Positions 1-6,634 of a stretch of DNA of 21,056 nt are shown here, in pieces (positions within the stretch are counted from its first letter, which is position 1; every line of letters starts with the position of its first letter). The DNA is from CAYNTC01 sp964432925 (GTDB lineage Bacteria; Planctomycetota; Phycisphaerae; Sedimentisphaerales; Anaerobacaceae). The position numbers and the translations under genes are program-made. A model generated the notes under the pieces. It did not search any database and had not been told where the DNA came from. It saw nothing but the letters and a program-made list of their open reading frames with translations. The stretch covers positions 1-21,056 of the forward strand of contig CAYSPM010000032.1 of assembly GCA_964432925.1 (NCBI GenBank). Direction: 5' to 3'.

Positions 1-2
1 TA

Positions 3-347
3 TCATTTGGCTTCATCGGATTTATTGTTTTAGCCTGGATACTTGCCCGATACCTGCCCAAGATGCAGTTTCTAAGTGGCCTCATACTTACACCGACTGT
101 CCCAGCCCAGCCGGGTGATGCGCAGCTTAGCATGACCGCTCCGCCGGAATGCGAGACTGCGGCCGTAAACGTCGGCGACGTGGGTGAGGTAACCTTAACG
201 CTCAGACCTGCTGGAAAGGCGAAGTTCGGTGAGGCAGTAGTTGATGTCGTCGCAACCGCAGAATTTCTTGACGAGGGTGCAAAAGTCGAGATAATCGAAA
301 TACACGGCAACAGAGTTGTTGTCAAAAGGGCAGAAAATCAATCATAG
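3..347 (+). CDS. NfeD-family membrane protein, C-terminal part (5' end outside window)
   Basis: The frame is open from the left edge of the window and ends at a TAG at 345-347, so only the last ~114 residues are present. The visible part starts in a hydrophobic segment (FGFIGFIVLAWILARYLP), the last membrane helix. A soluble beta-rich domain of about 80 residues follows, with the GxVGEVTLTLRPAGKAKFG and GAKVEIIEIHGNRVVVKR pattern of the NfeD OB-fold. In long NfeD proteins this tail follows a ClpP-like serine protease domain and a multi-helix membrane region; whether this one has the protease cannot be seen. The next gene is a second NfeD-like protein starting 11 bases later, followed by floA, the usual partner of NfeD. 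Family assignment is fairly firm; long versus short type is unknown. Confidence 0.8.
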   Translation, partial: SFGFIGFIVLAWILARYLPKMQFLSGLILTPTVPAQPGDAQLSMTAPPECETAAVNVGDVGEVTLTLRPAGKAKFGEAVVDVVATAEFLDEGAKVEIIEIHGNRVVVKRAENQS

Positions 348-357
348 GAGAGTTCCG

Positions 358-852
358 GTGGACTGGTGGCTTATCTTTGGTGTCTTTCTGTATCTGGCGT
401 GTGCGGCTCTGATAATAGCTGAAGTGTTCGTACCAAGCGGGGGGCTAATCAGCGCTTGTGCTTTCGCATGTGTGGCTGGCGGAATATTGCTCTTTTTTAA
501 GCACAGCGCTATCACTGGTTATGCGGGATTGGTCATTGCCGCTGTGATGATACCAACGGTTTTGGTAGTCGCGTACAAAATATTCCCGAAAACCAGATTT
601 GGCAGAAGCGTCACACTCACGCCGCCTCAGCGAGAACGTGGTGATGCAATAGCAGATACCGCAGAATTAAAAGAGTTGTTGGGGGCCGTTGGTACAGTGC
701 TTACGCCACTGCGTCCCGTAGGAATGTGCGATTTTTCAGGCCGAAGACTTGAATGTGTAGCCGAAACCGGCTATGTTGACAAGGGCAAGGAAGTCAAAGT
801 GATTCGTGTGCAGGGCACACAGCTAACTGTTCGGGTAACAGAAGATGCTTAG
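358..852 (+). CDS. Short NfeD-like membrane protein
   Basis: I place the start at GTG 358 rather than at ATG 316, because AGGAG at 346-350 lies 7 bases upstream of the GTG and because the ATG start would overlap the previous gene by 32 bases. The 164-aa product begins with two to three hydrophobic helices (DWWLIFGVFLYLACAALIIAEVF, then ISACAFACVAGGILLFF and a further AGLVIAAVMIPTVLVV segment). It ends in an OB-like domain of about 65 residues (LLGAVGTVLTPLRPVGMCDFSGRRLECVAE...VIRVQGTQLTVR), typical of truncated NfeD proteins that lack the protease. NfeD proteins accompany flotillins and are thought to help organise membrane microdomains. It lies between a longer NfeD and floA in an apparent operon, 15 bases from floA. 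Confidence 0.85.
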   Translation: MDWWLIFGVFLYLACAALIIAEVFVPSGGLISACAFACVAGGILLFFKHSAITGYAGLVIAAVMIPTVLVVAYKIFPKTRFGRSVTLTPPQRERGDAIADTAELKELLGAVGTVLTPLRPVGMCDFSGRRLECVAETGYVDKGKEVKVIRVQGTQLTVRVTEDA

Positions 853-867
853 TGAAAGGGCAAAACG

Positions 868-1881
868 ATGGGTAAACTGGAATACATAATCCTCGCAGCG
901 AGCGACCCCGTTGCTGTCATCGGCGTAACCCTCTTGGTTATCCTTATTATTGCGGCGCTGGTGTTGTTCCTGTTGTTCTTAAAGTTCTTCAGACTATGGC
1001 TCCAAGCCAAGCTCTCCAGAGCCGATGTCAAATTCTCCGAACTCATTGGAATGTGGCTGCGAAGGGTCGACACCAGAACAATAGTGCTGAGCAAAATAAC
1101 CGCTATTCAGGCGGGCTTGATCCTGACTACCCGCGACCTGGAGAGCCATTTCTTAGCTGGGGGCCGCGTCCCGAATGTGGTGCGTGCCTTGATTGCTGCC
1201 AACAGAGCAAACATAGATTTGACACTAAAGATAGCCACGGCAATCGATTTGGCAGGCCGGGATATTCTTGAAGCCGTCCAGACAAGCGTCAATCCCAAAG
1301 TCATTGACTGTCCCGACCCGCAGAAAGGCAAGGACACCGTCGATGCGGTTGCACAAGACGGTATTCAGCTAAAGGCAAAGGCACGGGTAACTGTTCGTGC
1401 CAATATTGAGAGGTTGATTGGAGGTGCCACGGAAGAGACCGTTATCGCTCGGGTTGGCGAGGGAATTGTCACAACCATTGGAAGCGCTATAAGCTACAAG
1501 AGTGTGATTGAGAATCCTGATAGCATTTCCAAGGCTGTTCTGGCGAAAGGTTTGGATGCAGGTACCGCTTTTGAAATTTTATCCATCGATATTGCCGACG
1601 TCGATGTCGGTGAAAACGTTGGTGCCCAATTGCAGGCTGCGCAGGCCGAAGCCGACATGCGAAGAGCGAAAGCAGAGGCGGAAAAACGCCGCGCAATGGC
1701 TGTCGCTCGCGAGCAGGAAATGCGAGCGATGGTGGTCGAAAATGAGGCCAAGGTGCCCCTCGCTATTGCCGAGGCCTTTACAAAAGGCAACCTTGGCGTC
1801 ATGGATTACTATAGGCTCAAAAATATAACCGCCGATACCGACATGCGCCAGTCTATCGCAAAGCCTCCAAAGAAGGAGTAG
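868..1881 (+). CDS. floA: Flotillin-like protein FloA
   Basis: The 337-aa product matches the bacterial FloA (YqfA) family in length and order. An N-terminal membrane hairpin/helix (about residues 16-40, AVIGVTLLVILIIAALVLFLLFLKFF) is followed by the SPFH/PHB domain with KARVTVRANIERLIGGATEETV at about 170-195. An Ala/Glu-rich coiled coil follows (QAAQAEADMRRAKAEAEKRRAMAVAREQEM, about 253-285), and the conserved tail has the LAIAEAFTKGNLGVMDYYRLKN signature. FloA forms membrane foci and scaffolds membrane-protein complexes and fluidity domains. It follows two NfeD-type genes with short gaps, the classic floA-nfeD arrangement. The ATG at 868 has a weak AAAGGG purine run upstream. The identification is very secure; its clients in this organism are unknown. 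Confidence 0.95.
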   Translation: MGKLEYIILAASDPVAVIGVTLLVILIIAALVLFLLFLKFFRLWLQAKLSRADVKFSELIGMWLRRVDTRTIVLSKITAIQAGLILTTRDLESHFLAGGRVPNVVRALIAANRANIDLTLKIATAIDLAGRDILEAVQTSVNPKVIDCPDPQKGKDTVDAVAQDGIQLKAKARVTVRANIERLIGGATEETVIARVGEGIVTTIGSAISYKSVIENPDSISKAVLAKGLDAGTAFEILSIDIADVDVGENVGAQLQAAQAEADMRRAKAEAEKRRAMAVAREQEMRAMVVENEAKVPLAIAEAFTKGNLGVMDYYRLKNITADTDMRQSIAKPPKKE

Positions 1882-1939
1882 CACCGAAAAAACTTATAAA
1901 TCTTAGCTTTAATACAGCAATCAAGCTGTCATAACGACA

Positions 1940-1980
1940 AAGGCTAACTTGCGTAATCTCAAAGGGATACGCAAGGCCTT
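1940..1980. other. Long inverted repeat (hairpin) between floA and the next gene
   Basis: CTTGCGTA at 1948-1955 is perfectly complementary to TACGCAAG at 1968-1975. The stem is extended by AAGGC at 1940-1944 pairing with GCCTT at 1976-1980 after a 3-base TAA bulge, giving 13 pairs around a 12-base loop that contains AAAGGGA. No T-run follows on either side, so it is not a standard intrinsic terminator. It lies 23 bases before the GTG of the following gene, where it could influence transcript processing or expression balance after floA. Confidence 0.6.
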
Positions 1981-2003
1981 AACAGTAGCAGTAAGGGACT
2001 TCT

Positions 2004-2525
2004 GTGGAGTACCTCAGTCAGTACATAGTGTTACTTGCCCAGCGGAAGGACTTTGATAACTGGGTCAACATATTAGTTGTCGTGATGCTCGCGATTTTCT
2101 GGTTGGTCGGTGGCCTTGTAAAAGCCATGGGCAAAAAGGCTCATGATCGCCAACAACCGGGTACTGAAGCCCAACCCAAACCACTGAGGCGCCCCGCAGA
2201 TTTTCGCCAGGCCCGCTCACGAAAGCCCCCGCCTGTTCCCTCCGCCGGGCACCTGCCTTCCCAGCCGCAACTTCGTAGACAGCCTGAAGGAGCTTCACGT
2301 CCCCGTCCAGCCGCCTACAAGTTAGACGAGAGCAGACATAAACCCGCCCACATTCCAGCCGTTGATCTTGCCGTGCAGCCGGAACATCCGCAGCCACGCT
2401 TTGCAGCCGCAAGCCTTTCCTTTTTGGAAATTTCCAACCCCCAAGAGCTCCGAAGGGCCATCATGTACTACGAAATCATCGGTAAACCACTTGCTTTACG
2501 AGGCCCACACTCGCCTCCATGGTAG
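2004..2525 (+). CDS. Small membrane-anchored Pro/Arg-rich protein downstream of floA
   Basis: The GTG start at 2004 is supported by AAGGGA at 1993-1998. The 173-aa product has a short N-terminal amphipathic stretch and one membrane helix (about residues 22-42, NILVVVMLAIFWLVGGLVKAM). A long, probably disordered linker rich in Pro, Arg, Gln and Ser follows (about 45-135), and a compact C-terminal motif contains FLEISNPQELRRAIMYYEIIGKPLALR (split here around residues 139-166). This architecture of anchor, flexible arm and terminal helix suggests an adaptor. The position after floA suggests a link to the flotillin domain, but no known family with a defined function is recognised. The helical C-terminal block looks conserved-type sequence rather than noise, so I judge the gene real. 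Confidence 0.7.
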   Translation: MEYLSQYIVLLAQRKDFDNWVNILVVVMLAIFWLVGGLVKAMGKKAHDRQQPGTEAQPKPLRRPADFRQARSRKPPPVPSAGHLPSQPQLRRQPEGASRPRPAAYKLDESRHKPAHIPAVDLAVQPEHPQPRFAAASLSFLEISNPQELRRAIMYYEIIGKPLALRGPHSPPW

Positions 2526-2729
2526 CAAACAAGGAAATAAAATCGTCCTCTTTTAAGTCTTGGCTAAACTTCATAGCTGACTAAATCCGAATCATCCGTG
2601 TCAATCGTGAGTTAATCGTTTATTTATGTTGAATATCTATAACGTCCCATAAGGTATGTTATGTTTCATTAGAGTTTGATTTTAGAAGAATTGGCTTATT
2701 TTGTAGGTTTGTTCCTTTTTAGACTGTTT

Positions 2730-4319
2730 CTAACTTTTGTTCAAAGATGATGTAGCAACCTCATTCAGATTTTCCCAAATCGCTGATACCCTATCGATTA
2801 AACCAAGATTTTGCAGGGCGATCGAGACTTGTACGGCTGTATCCTCGCAACCGAAGTTTGTCAACATATGACGGTGAAGGTTGAAAAGAGACGACGCGAA
2901 ACGGAGCTTATCACAAAAAAGTAAAGCAACACTATAGTGTAGTTGAAGAACACCTTTATCAAAATGTGTTAATTGTGCAATTTGTTCAAGGCAATCGCTT
3001 TTCTGTCCTATTTCGAAGAGACAAATTGACAATTTTATTTTGGCTCTGATATATAAAGGATTTATGTCCAAAACGGACCTGAAGGCTTTTACTGCATCAT
3101 ATAATCTGCCTGAACTCATCAAAAGAATGCCAAGCCTGTAAAAAGCGTCAGCATTTTGGGGACGTCGCTTGATTTCTCGAAGGTGTGAGTCAATTACGGC
3201 TTGGCGAGTGTCAATAATGTGTTCGATGCAATCGGATGGCAGATCATTAGTGGTCTCAAATAATAAACGTGCAGCCTCTGAGAATAAGAACGTGCTGTTT
3301 GGCTGGATTGCCGCCGCTAAGGAGAGTGTTGTCTCGGTGTTTGAGGGCCGAGCTGCAGATTGCTCAGAAACGGCAAGACCAATGTAAGCATCCACTATTT
3401 TGTCATTTATTTCCACGGCTCGGTTGAATTGCTGTGCTGCGGGTTGTTTTGCATCCAGCTTCAGGTACTGTGTGCCAAGTTTGACGGTAGCCTCCAGAAA
3501 GTCGGGACAGATCCGCAGTGCCTGCTGATAAAGTGAGATGGCTTCAGCGGTCTCACCAAGCATACTCAAAACATCGGCTTGTTTTGCTATAAGGTCTGCT
3601 CTATCAGGCTGCTCATCGAGCAAATTCTCTAACCGCTCCAATGCTTCCTGAAGCTGGCTATTACTGATGAGTTGGTCAAGATAATCGTCACGAATGAGGA
3701 AATTGTCTGGATGAATTAAGATTGCTGTGTTAAAAGTCTCAATCGCTCGTGTGTAATCCGTGCTTGCACAATATAGATACCCAAGTGTGACGAGCGTAGA
3801 TATGTCATCGGGATATTGCTGCTTTAACAGTTCATATTGCTGCACAGTTTTTTCCAGTTGACCGTTCTTGAAATAGATGGCAGCTAATCGTTGAGCGGGA
3901 AGTTGGAGGTAATTTTTGAATTTCAGGCAGTCCTGGTAAAACTCGACTGCCTGGGCTTCTTTACCGATTCGTTCATAACAGTGTCCGAGAGCGTAAAGAG
4001 CCATAGTATTATTCGGTTGCCTCATGTACACCGAGTTCAACTCTTCAATTGCCTCGCTCAGTTTGTTTTTTCGTAAGCATATCGCTGCTGCCGCCATTCG
4101 TCCCTGTGTGCAGGAGGGATTTTCAAAAAGATAAAACCTAAGCTGCTTCTCAGCCTGGCGTAATTTCGTATCGCCCATAAGATCGATGATTTTACTCAAG
4201 TGCAGATATTGAGGCTTGGTTTCCGCTGCAGCGTATCGGTGCTCATTAAGCCAGTGCCATATTAAATCGGCAGTGTCGATGCTTATCGCCCTGCCGAGAA
4301 TTTCGAGTAACACACTCAT
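2730..4319 (-). CDS. Tetratricopeptide-repeat (TPR) protein
   Basis: The 529-aa product is almost entirely helical repeats of ~34 residues with TPR hallmarks, for example PNNTMALYALGHCYERIGKEAQA, DISTLVTLGYLYCASTDYTRA, PDFLEATVKLGTQYLKLDAKQPA and NADAFYRLGILLMSSGRLYDA. There is no signal peptide or membrane helix, so it is probably a cytoplasmic scaffold for protein-protein contacts; no enzymatic domain is visible. The ATG at 4319 sits directly behind GAGGG; a GTG two codons later (4313) would have better ribosome-site spacing, so the start may differ by two residues. It stands alone on the - strand, 286 bases from the upstream response regulator gene. The specific role is unknown. Confidence 0.85.
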   Translation of the reverse strand: MSVLLEILGRAISIDTADLIWHWLNEHRYAAAETKPQYLHLSKIIDLMGDTKLRQAEKQLRFYLFENPSCTQGRMAAAAICLRKNKLSEAIEELNSVYMRQPNNTMALYALGHCYERIGKEAQAVEFYQDCLKFKNYLQLPAQRLAAIYFKNGQLEKTVQQYELLKQQYPDDISTLVTLGYLYCASTDYTRAIETFNTAILIHPDNFLIRDDYLDQLISNSQLQEALERLENLLDEQPDRADLIAKQADVLSMLGETAEAISLYQQALRICPDFLEATVKLGTQYLKLDAKQPAAQQFNRAVEINDKIVDAYIGLAVSEQSAARPSNTETTLSLAAAIQPNSTFLFSEAARLLFETTNDLPSDCIEHIIDTRQAVIDSHLREIKRRPQNADAFYRLGILLMSSGRLYDAVKAFRSVLDINPLYIRAKIKLSICLFEIGQKSDCLEQIAQLTHFDKGVLQLHYSVALLFCDKLRFASSLFNLHRHMLTNFGCEDTAVQVSIALQNLGLIDRVSAIWENLNEVATSSLNKS

Positions 4320-4359
4320 CCCTCACTCACTAAAAAAGCCTGTCGTGAAAATGGGGCCA

Positions 4360-4387
4360 ATTATGTATCGACAATACTTGCTGTCGT
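4360..4387 (-). promoter_or_regulatory. Possible sigma-70 promoter of the TPR gene with an overlapping inverted repeat
   Basis: On the - strand, ACGACA (4387-4382) and CATAAT (4365-4360) are separated by 16 bases, matching 4/6 and 5/6 of the sigma-70 hexamers, about 40 bases before the TPR start. The 5-bp inverted repeat CGACA/TGTCG (4369-4373 and 4382-4386) overlaps the -35 and spacer and could be an operator. This is a by-eye match only. Confidence 0.3.
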
Positions 4388-4498
4388 ATTTACATGCTGT
4401 CCAGCCGATTGGATAATTAACGCGCACTTTACGCTGAGTGTGTGGTGGTTGTGTGTGCTATAGGGATTGTCGCGGTTTTGAAGGGCCGTTTGTAGGAT

Positions 4499-4570
4499 TT
4501 ATAACCGTCCTGTTATACCGTTAAATATGTATTATAGGCGCTATAACTCGTTTATTGGGTTTAACCGTTA
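4499..4570. repeat. Three copies of a TTWTAACCGTTA-like motif plus a palindrome
   Basis: In the AT-rich gap between the TPR and response regulator genes, related 10-11-base motifs occur at 4499-4508 (TTATAACCGT), 4513-4523 (TTATACCGTTA) and 4560-4570 (TTTAACCGTTA). A perfect 6-bp palindrome TTATAG-GCG-CTATAA lies at 4532-4546 between them. Clustered, same-orientation copies resemble binding sites for a DNA-binding protein. They lie 180-250 bases upstream of the TPR start and downstream of the regulator stop. Confidence 0.4.
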
Positions 4571-4605
4571 CTATTTTGCAGAGCAAGGTTTACAGTTTTT
4601 ATTCT

Positions 4606-5106
4606 TCAGTCCGTAATTTTTTCTGACTTTAATTTTGTATGCTGGGCGCGTTTTTCTATCTCGCTCAGATAGGCCAGAGTGCGTTCCAGCTCCTCAGTCA
4701 AATGCTTGAGCTTAAGCATGGTCTTGACACGCGTCAGGAGCTCAAGCTTGTTCACAGGTTTGCTGACAAAGTCATCGGTGCCCACATCAATACCCCGTTC
4801 GATATCGCCGAACTCATTGAGCGCTGTCACCATTATAATGGGGATACTACTTGTTTTTGGGTTTTTTTTAAGTTTTCTACAGACCTCAAAACCGCTCATC
4901 TTGGGCATCATCACATCTAACAATATCAGGTCGGGTTTTTTCTTGTCCACGATATCGAGTGCCTCATGCCCGTCACGAGCGGGGACAGTCTCACACTCAA
5001 GATCCTCAAGGTAAGCCTGTATGAGTTCAAGGTTTTGCTGGTTATCGTCCACAACAAGCACAATTGGTATCTCGGCTCGCTTTTTTCCGGCCTTTGACTT
5101 GCTCAT
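4606..5106 (-). CDS. Single-domain response regulator (REC) with C-terminal coiled coil
   Basis: The 166-aa product carries a full receiver domain at about residues 14-135: acidic pair D20-D21, phospho-acceptor D64 in LILLDVMMPKMSGFEV, T94 in IIMVTAL, and K116 in DDFVSKPVN. A helical tail of ~35 residues (LTEELERTLAYLSEIEKRA) probably forms a coiled coil, and no DNA-binding or enzymatic output domain follows. Such proteins act by protein-protein contact or phospho-relay. The ATG at 5106 has GGAG (5115-5118) 8 bases upstream. No kinase is adjacent; an orphan soluble kinase lies about 1.5 kb away on the other strand (6635) and is a possible partner. A 6-bp inverted repeat TGGGCA/TGCCCA (5142-5147 and 5159-5164) lies in its leader. 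Confidence 0.9.
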   Translation of the reverse strand: MSKSKAGKKRAEIPIVLVVDDNQQNLELIQAYLEDLECETVPARDGHEALDIVDKKKPDLILLDVMMPKMSGFEVCRKLKKNPKTSSIPIIMVTALNEFGDIERGIDVGTDDFVSKPVNKLELLTRVKTMLKLKHLTEELERTLAYLSEIEKRAQHTKLKSEKITD

Positions 5107-5301
5107 AAGGATAGCTCCAGACTACATTGTCATTTTTGATGTGGGCATATTCTTTTTCTGCCCATAAACTGCGTTTTATTGAGACTATAGTAGCTTTACA
5201 GAGCAAATAATACGTAAGATGTTTCATCAAAATGACTTATACAGCACGCAAGTTGGCTAAAGGTACTTTCTGCGTTTCTGTTCCAGCACATCCAAGCATT
5301 A

Positions 5302-5400
5302 TACTTGGGTTTTACAGCGATTTGTCCGCAAGCGGCAACCGTCTACCAAGTATTGCGTTCTGTAGCCTTGCTACAGTCTCGTTTTATTTCTTTATTTTCC
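5302..5400. other. Paired inverted repeats in the gap before the DJ-1 gene end; possible small RNA or terminator
   Basis: TACTTGG (5302-5308) pairs with CCAAGTA (5346-5352) around a region with CCGC/GCGG. It is followed by a tight perfect hairpin CTGTAGC-CTT-GCTACAG at 5360-5376. On the + strand a T-rich tail follows (5377-5399), resembling a loose intrinsic terminator for a + strand transcript; on the - strand the same hairpin lies just after the DJ-1 stop, without a T-run. No convincing gene is seen in the 285-base gap 5107-5391. Confidence 0.35.
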
Positions 5401-5916
5401 GTTATTTTGTAGAGCCCTCAGGACCGCTGTGCAAAAAGCCGGCAGGTCATCCGGTTTACGCGAGGTAATTAAATTGCCATCCACAACGCACTCGGCGTCC
5501 ACGTATTGTGCTCCGGCATTTTGGATGTCATCTTTAATTGCCATAAAGCAGGTTGCTTTTTTGCCTTTATAGACGTTTGTGCTGCATAAAAGCCAGCCAC
5601 CGTGACAGATAGCCGCTATAACCTTGCCTGCATTTACCATGTCGTTAGCAAATTTTATCACGTCGGCACTTCTACGCATAAAGTCCGGTGCGAATCCGCC
5701 CGGCACAATCATACAGTCATAATCGTTAGCGTTGGCGTTTCTCGCCGCGACCTGTGAGACACAGGGATATCCTTCCTTGGAATGATACTCCTTATTCGTT
5801 TCAGCAGCAATTAGATTAACCTCTATGCCCGCCTCTTCGAGTCGATAATACGGGAACCAGACCTCCAGTACCTGATACATCTCGTCAACCATGATAGCCA
5901 CTTTTCTTGCTGTCAT
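5392..5916 (-). CDS. DJ-1/PfpI family protein (class I glutamine amidotransferase-like)
   Basis: The 174-aa length and the fold signature fit the PfpI/YhbO branch. The protein begins with RKVAIMVDEMYQVLEVWFP, including the pocket acid E12, continues with DYDCMIVPGGFAPDFMRR at 65-82, and has the nucleophile elbow AAICHGGWLL with C104 followed by H105; the tail is SRKPDDLPAFCTAVLRAL. Members are deglycase/chaperone-like or protease-like stress proteins acting in the cytoplasm; the exact activity cannot be set from sequence. The ATG at 5916 has GGGGAG (5926-5931) about 9 bases upstream. It follows a 94-aa hypothetical gene by 59 bases on the same strand, so the two may be co-transcribed. Confidence 0.9.
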   Translation of the reverse strand: MTARKVAIMVDEMYQVLEVWFPYYRLEEAGIEVNLIAAETNKEYHSKEGYPCVSQVAARNANANDYDCMIVPGGFAPDFMRRSADVIKFANDMVNAGKVIAAICHGGWLLCSTNVYKGKKATCFMAIKDDIQNAGAQYVDAECVVDGNLITSRKPDDLPAFCTAVLRALQNNGK

Positions 5917-5975
5917 TATCTATTACTCCCCTTATTTCCCTTTGAATTATCAATAAAATAGAGCTTCTCTGTTCT

Positions 5976-6260
5976 TTAATATTGCATCGATTGTCCTGAT
6001 ATTTGGCTACTGTGGGTCTCGATAAACTGGCGGATTTCCGGCCGGATATAAATCGTCTCAGTGTTAATGAGCTGTGAGACTGCCTCGGCACAGACTGCGG
6101 CCATCTCGGCCGAGGTGGCTTGCGTATCCACGAAGAATATCTTCTGGCCCTTTAGAGTACAAAGCCCCCCGCCACTGCCGCCGAGAGGTTCGTTGCGGAT
6201 GGTGATCCCATTATTCTCTAACAGCGACAAAAGTTCCTCTAAGATTCTTTGCTCATTCAT
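5976..6260 (-). CDS. Small hypothetical protein (94 aa) with GGSGGGLC motif
   Basis: The product is compact and soluble. A short N-terminal helix (EQRILEELLSLLENNGITIR) is followed by the Gly-rich turn EPLGGSGGGLCTLKGQKIFFVDTQ (residues ~24-47), then a helix (SAEMAAVCAEAVSQLI), and a tail YIRPEIRQFIE. The alternating strand-helix pattern suggests a small alpha/beta domain. I recall no named function; similar small proteins appear to occur in Phycisphaerae, but this is memory and untested. The ATG at 6260 lacks a clear Shine-Dalgarno. It lies upstream of the DJ-1 gene on the same strand. Confidence 0.7.
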   Translation of the reverse strand: MNEQRILEELLSLLENNGITIRNEPLGGSGGGLCTLKGQKIFFVDTQATSAEMAAVCAEAVSQLINTETIYIRPEIRQFIETHSSQISGQSMQY

Positions 6261-6302
6261 TTATCATGTTCTGTGTATTACTTATATTTGAAAATATTTT
6301 TT

Positions 6303-6321
6303 GCACGATTTCTTATCGTGC
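6303..6321. promoter_or_regulatory. Perfect 7-bp inverted repeat upstream of the 94-aa gene
   Basis: GCACGAT (6303-6309) and ATCGTGC (6315-6321) flank five bases. It sits 42 bases before the - strand ATG at 6260 in AT-rich DNA and carries no T-run, so an operator for that gene is more likely than a terminator. The rest of the 374-base divergent gap (6261-6634) holds no gene that I can support. Confidence 0.4.
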
Positions 6322-6417
6322 TCATACTTATAATCCTGTGTCTGATTCTCTCAGCTACCTACTATACCCCCCTACTTTACCTTTCGCTTTCGTAGATAGC
6401 AAGACCCGATAGCATGA

Positions 6418-6476
6418 TTGCAGCCGTCCCCTATTGAAGTGCGGACCGCCCGGCTAAATAGCCGACATATCTGCAA
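6418..6476. other. Nested inverted repeats in the divergent gap
   Basis: TTGCAG (6418-6423) pairs with CTGCAA (6471-6476) and encloses the palindrome CGGCTA-AA-TAGCCG (6451-6464) and a GCGG...CCGC-type element. The stretch is more GC-rich than its surroundings. It may be a structured leader or protein-binding region; no riboswitch class is recognised. Confidence 0.3.
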
Positions 6477-6566
6477 CCACAAGTAAAATCTACTCAACTT
6501 CACCACCCCTGCTGCTAAAGAACCACACGACTCAAGGAAATTTGCTGACAAAGACGATATAAATAC

Positions 6567-6595
6567 TTGTAACCGAGCTGTTTCTCGTAAATAAT
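6567..6595 (+). promoter_or_regulatory. Candidate sigma-70 promoter for the histidine kinase operon
   Basis: TTGTAA (6567-6572) and AATAAT (6590-6595) are spaced by exactly 17 bases, matching 4/6 and 5/6 of consensus, giving a start near 6602 and a ~33-base leader to the TTG start at 6635. Confidence 0.4.
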
Positions 6596-6634
6596 AACTA
6601 ATTGGCCTAAAGGAATTTTATTAGGAGCAGACAG

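Noticed and set aside
316..357. ATG 316 as start of the short NfeD
   Set aside because: AGGAG is correctly spaced only for GTG 358, and the upstream start would force a 32-base overlap with a non-membrane N-terminal extension.
5232..5468. A 78-aa + strand ORF between the response regulator and DJ-1 genes
   Set aside because: Its second part lies antisense to DJ-1, composition is not protein-like (Ser/Phe runs), and there is no ribosome site.
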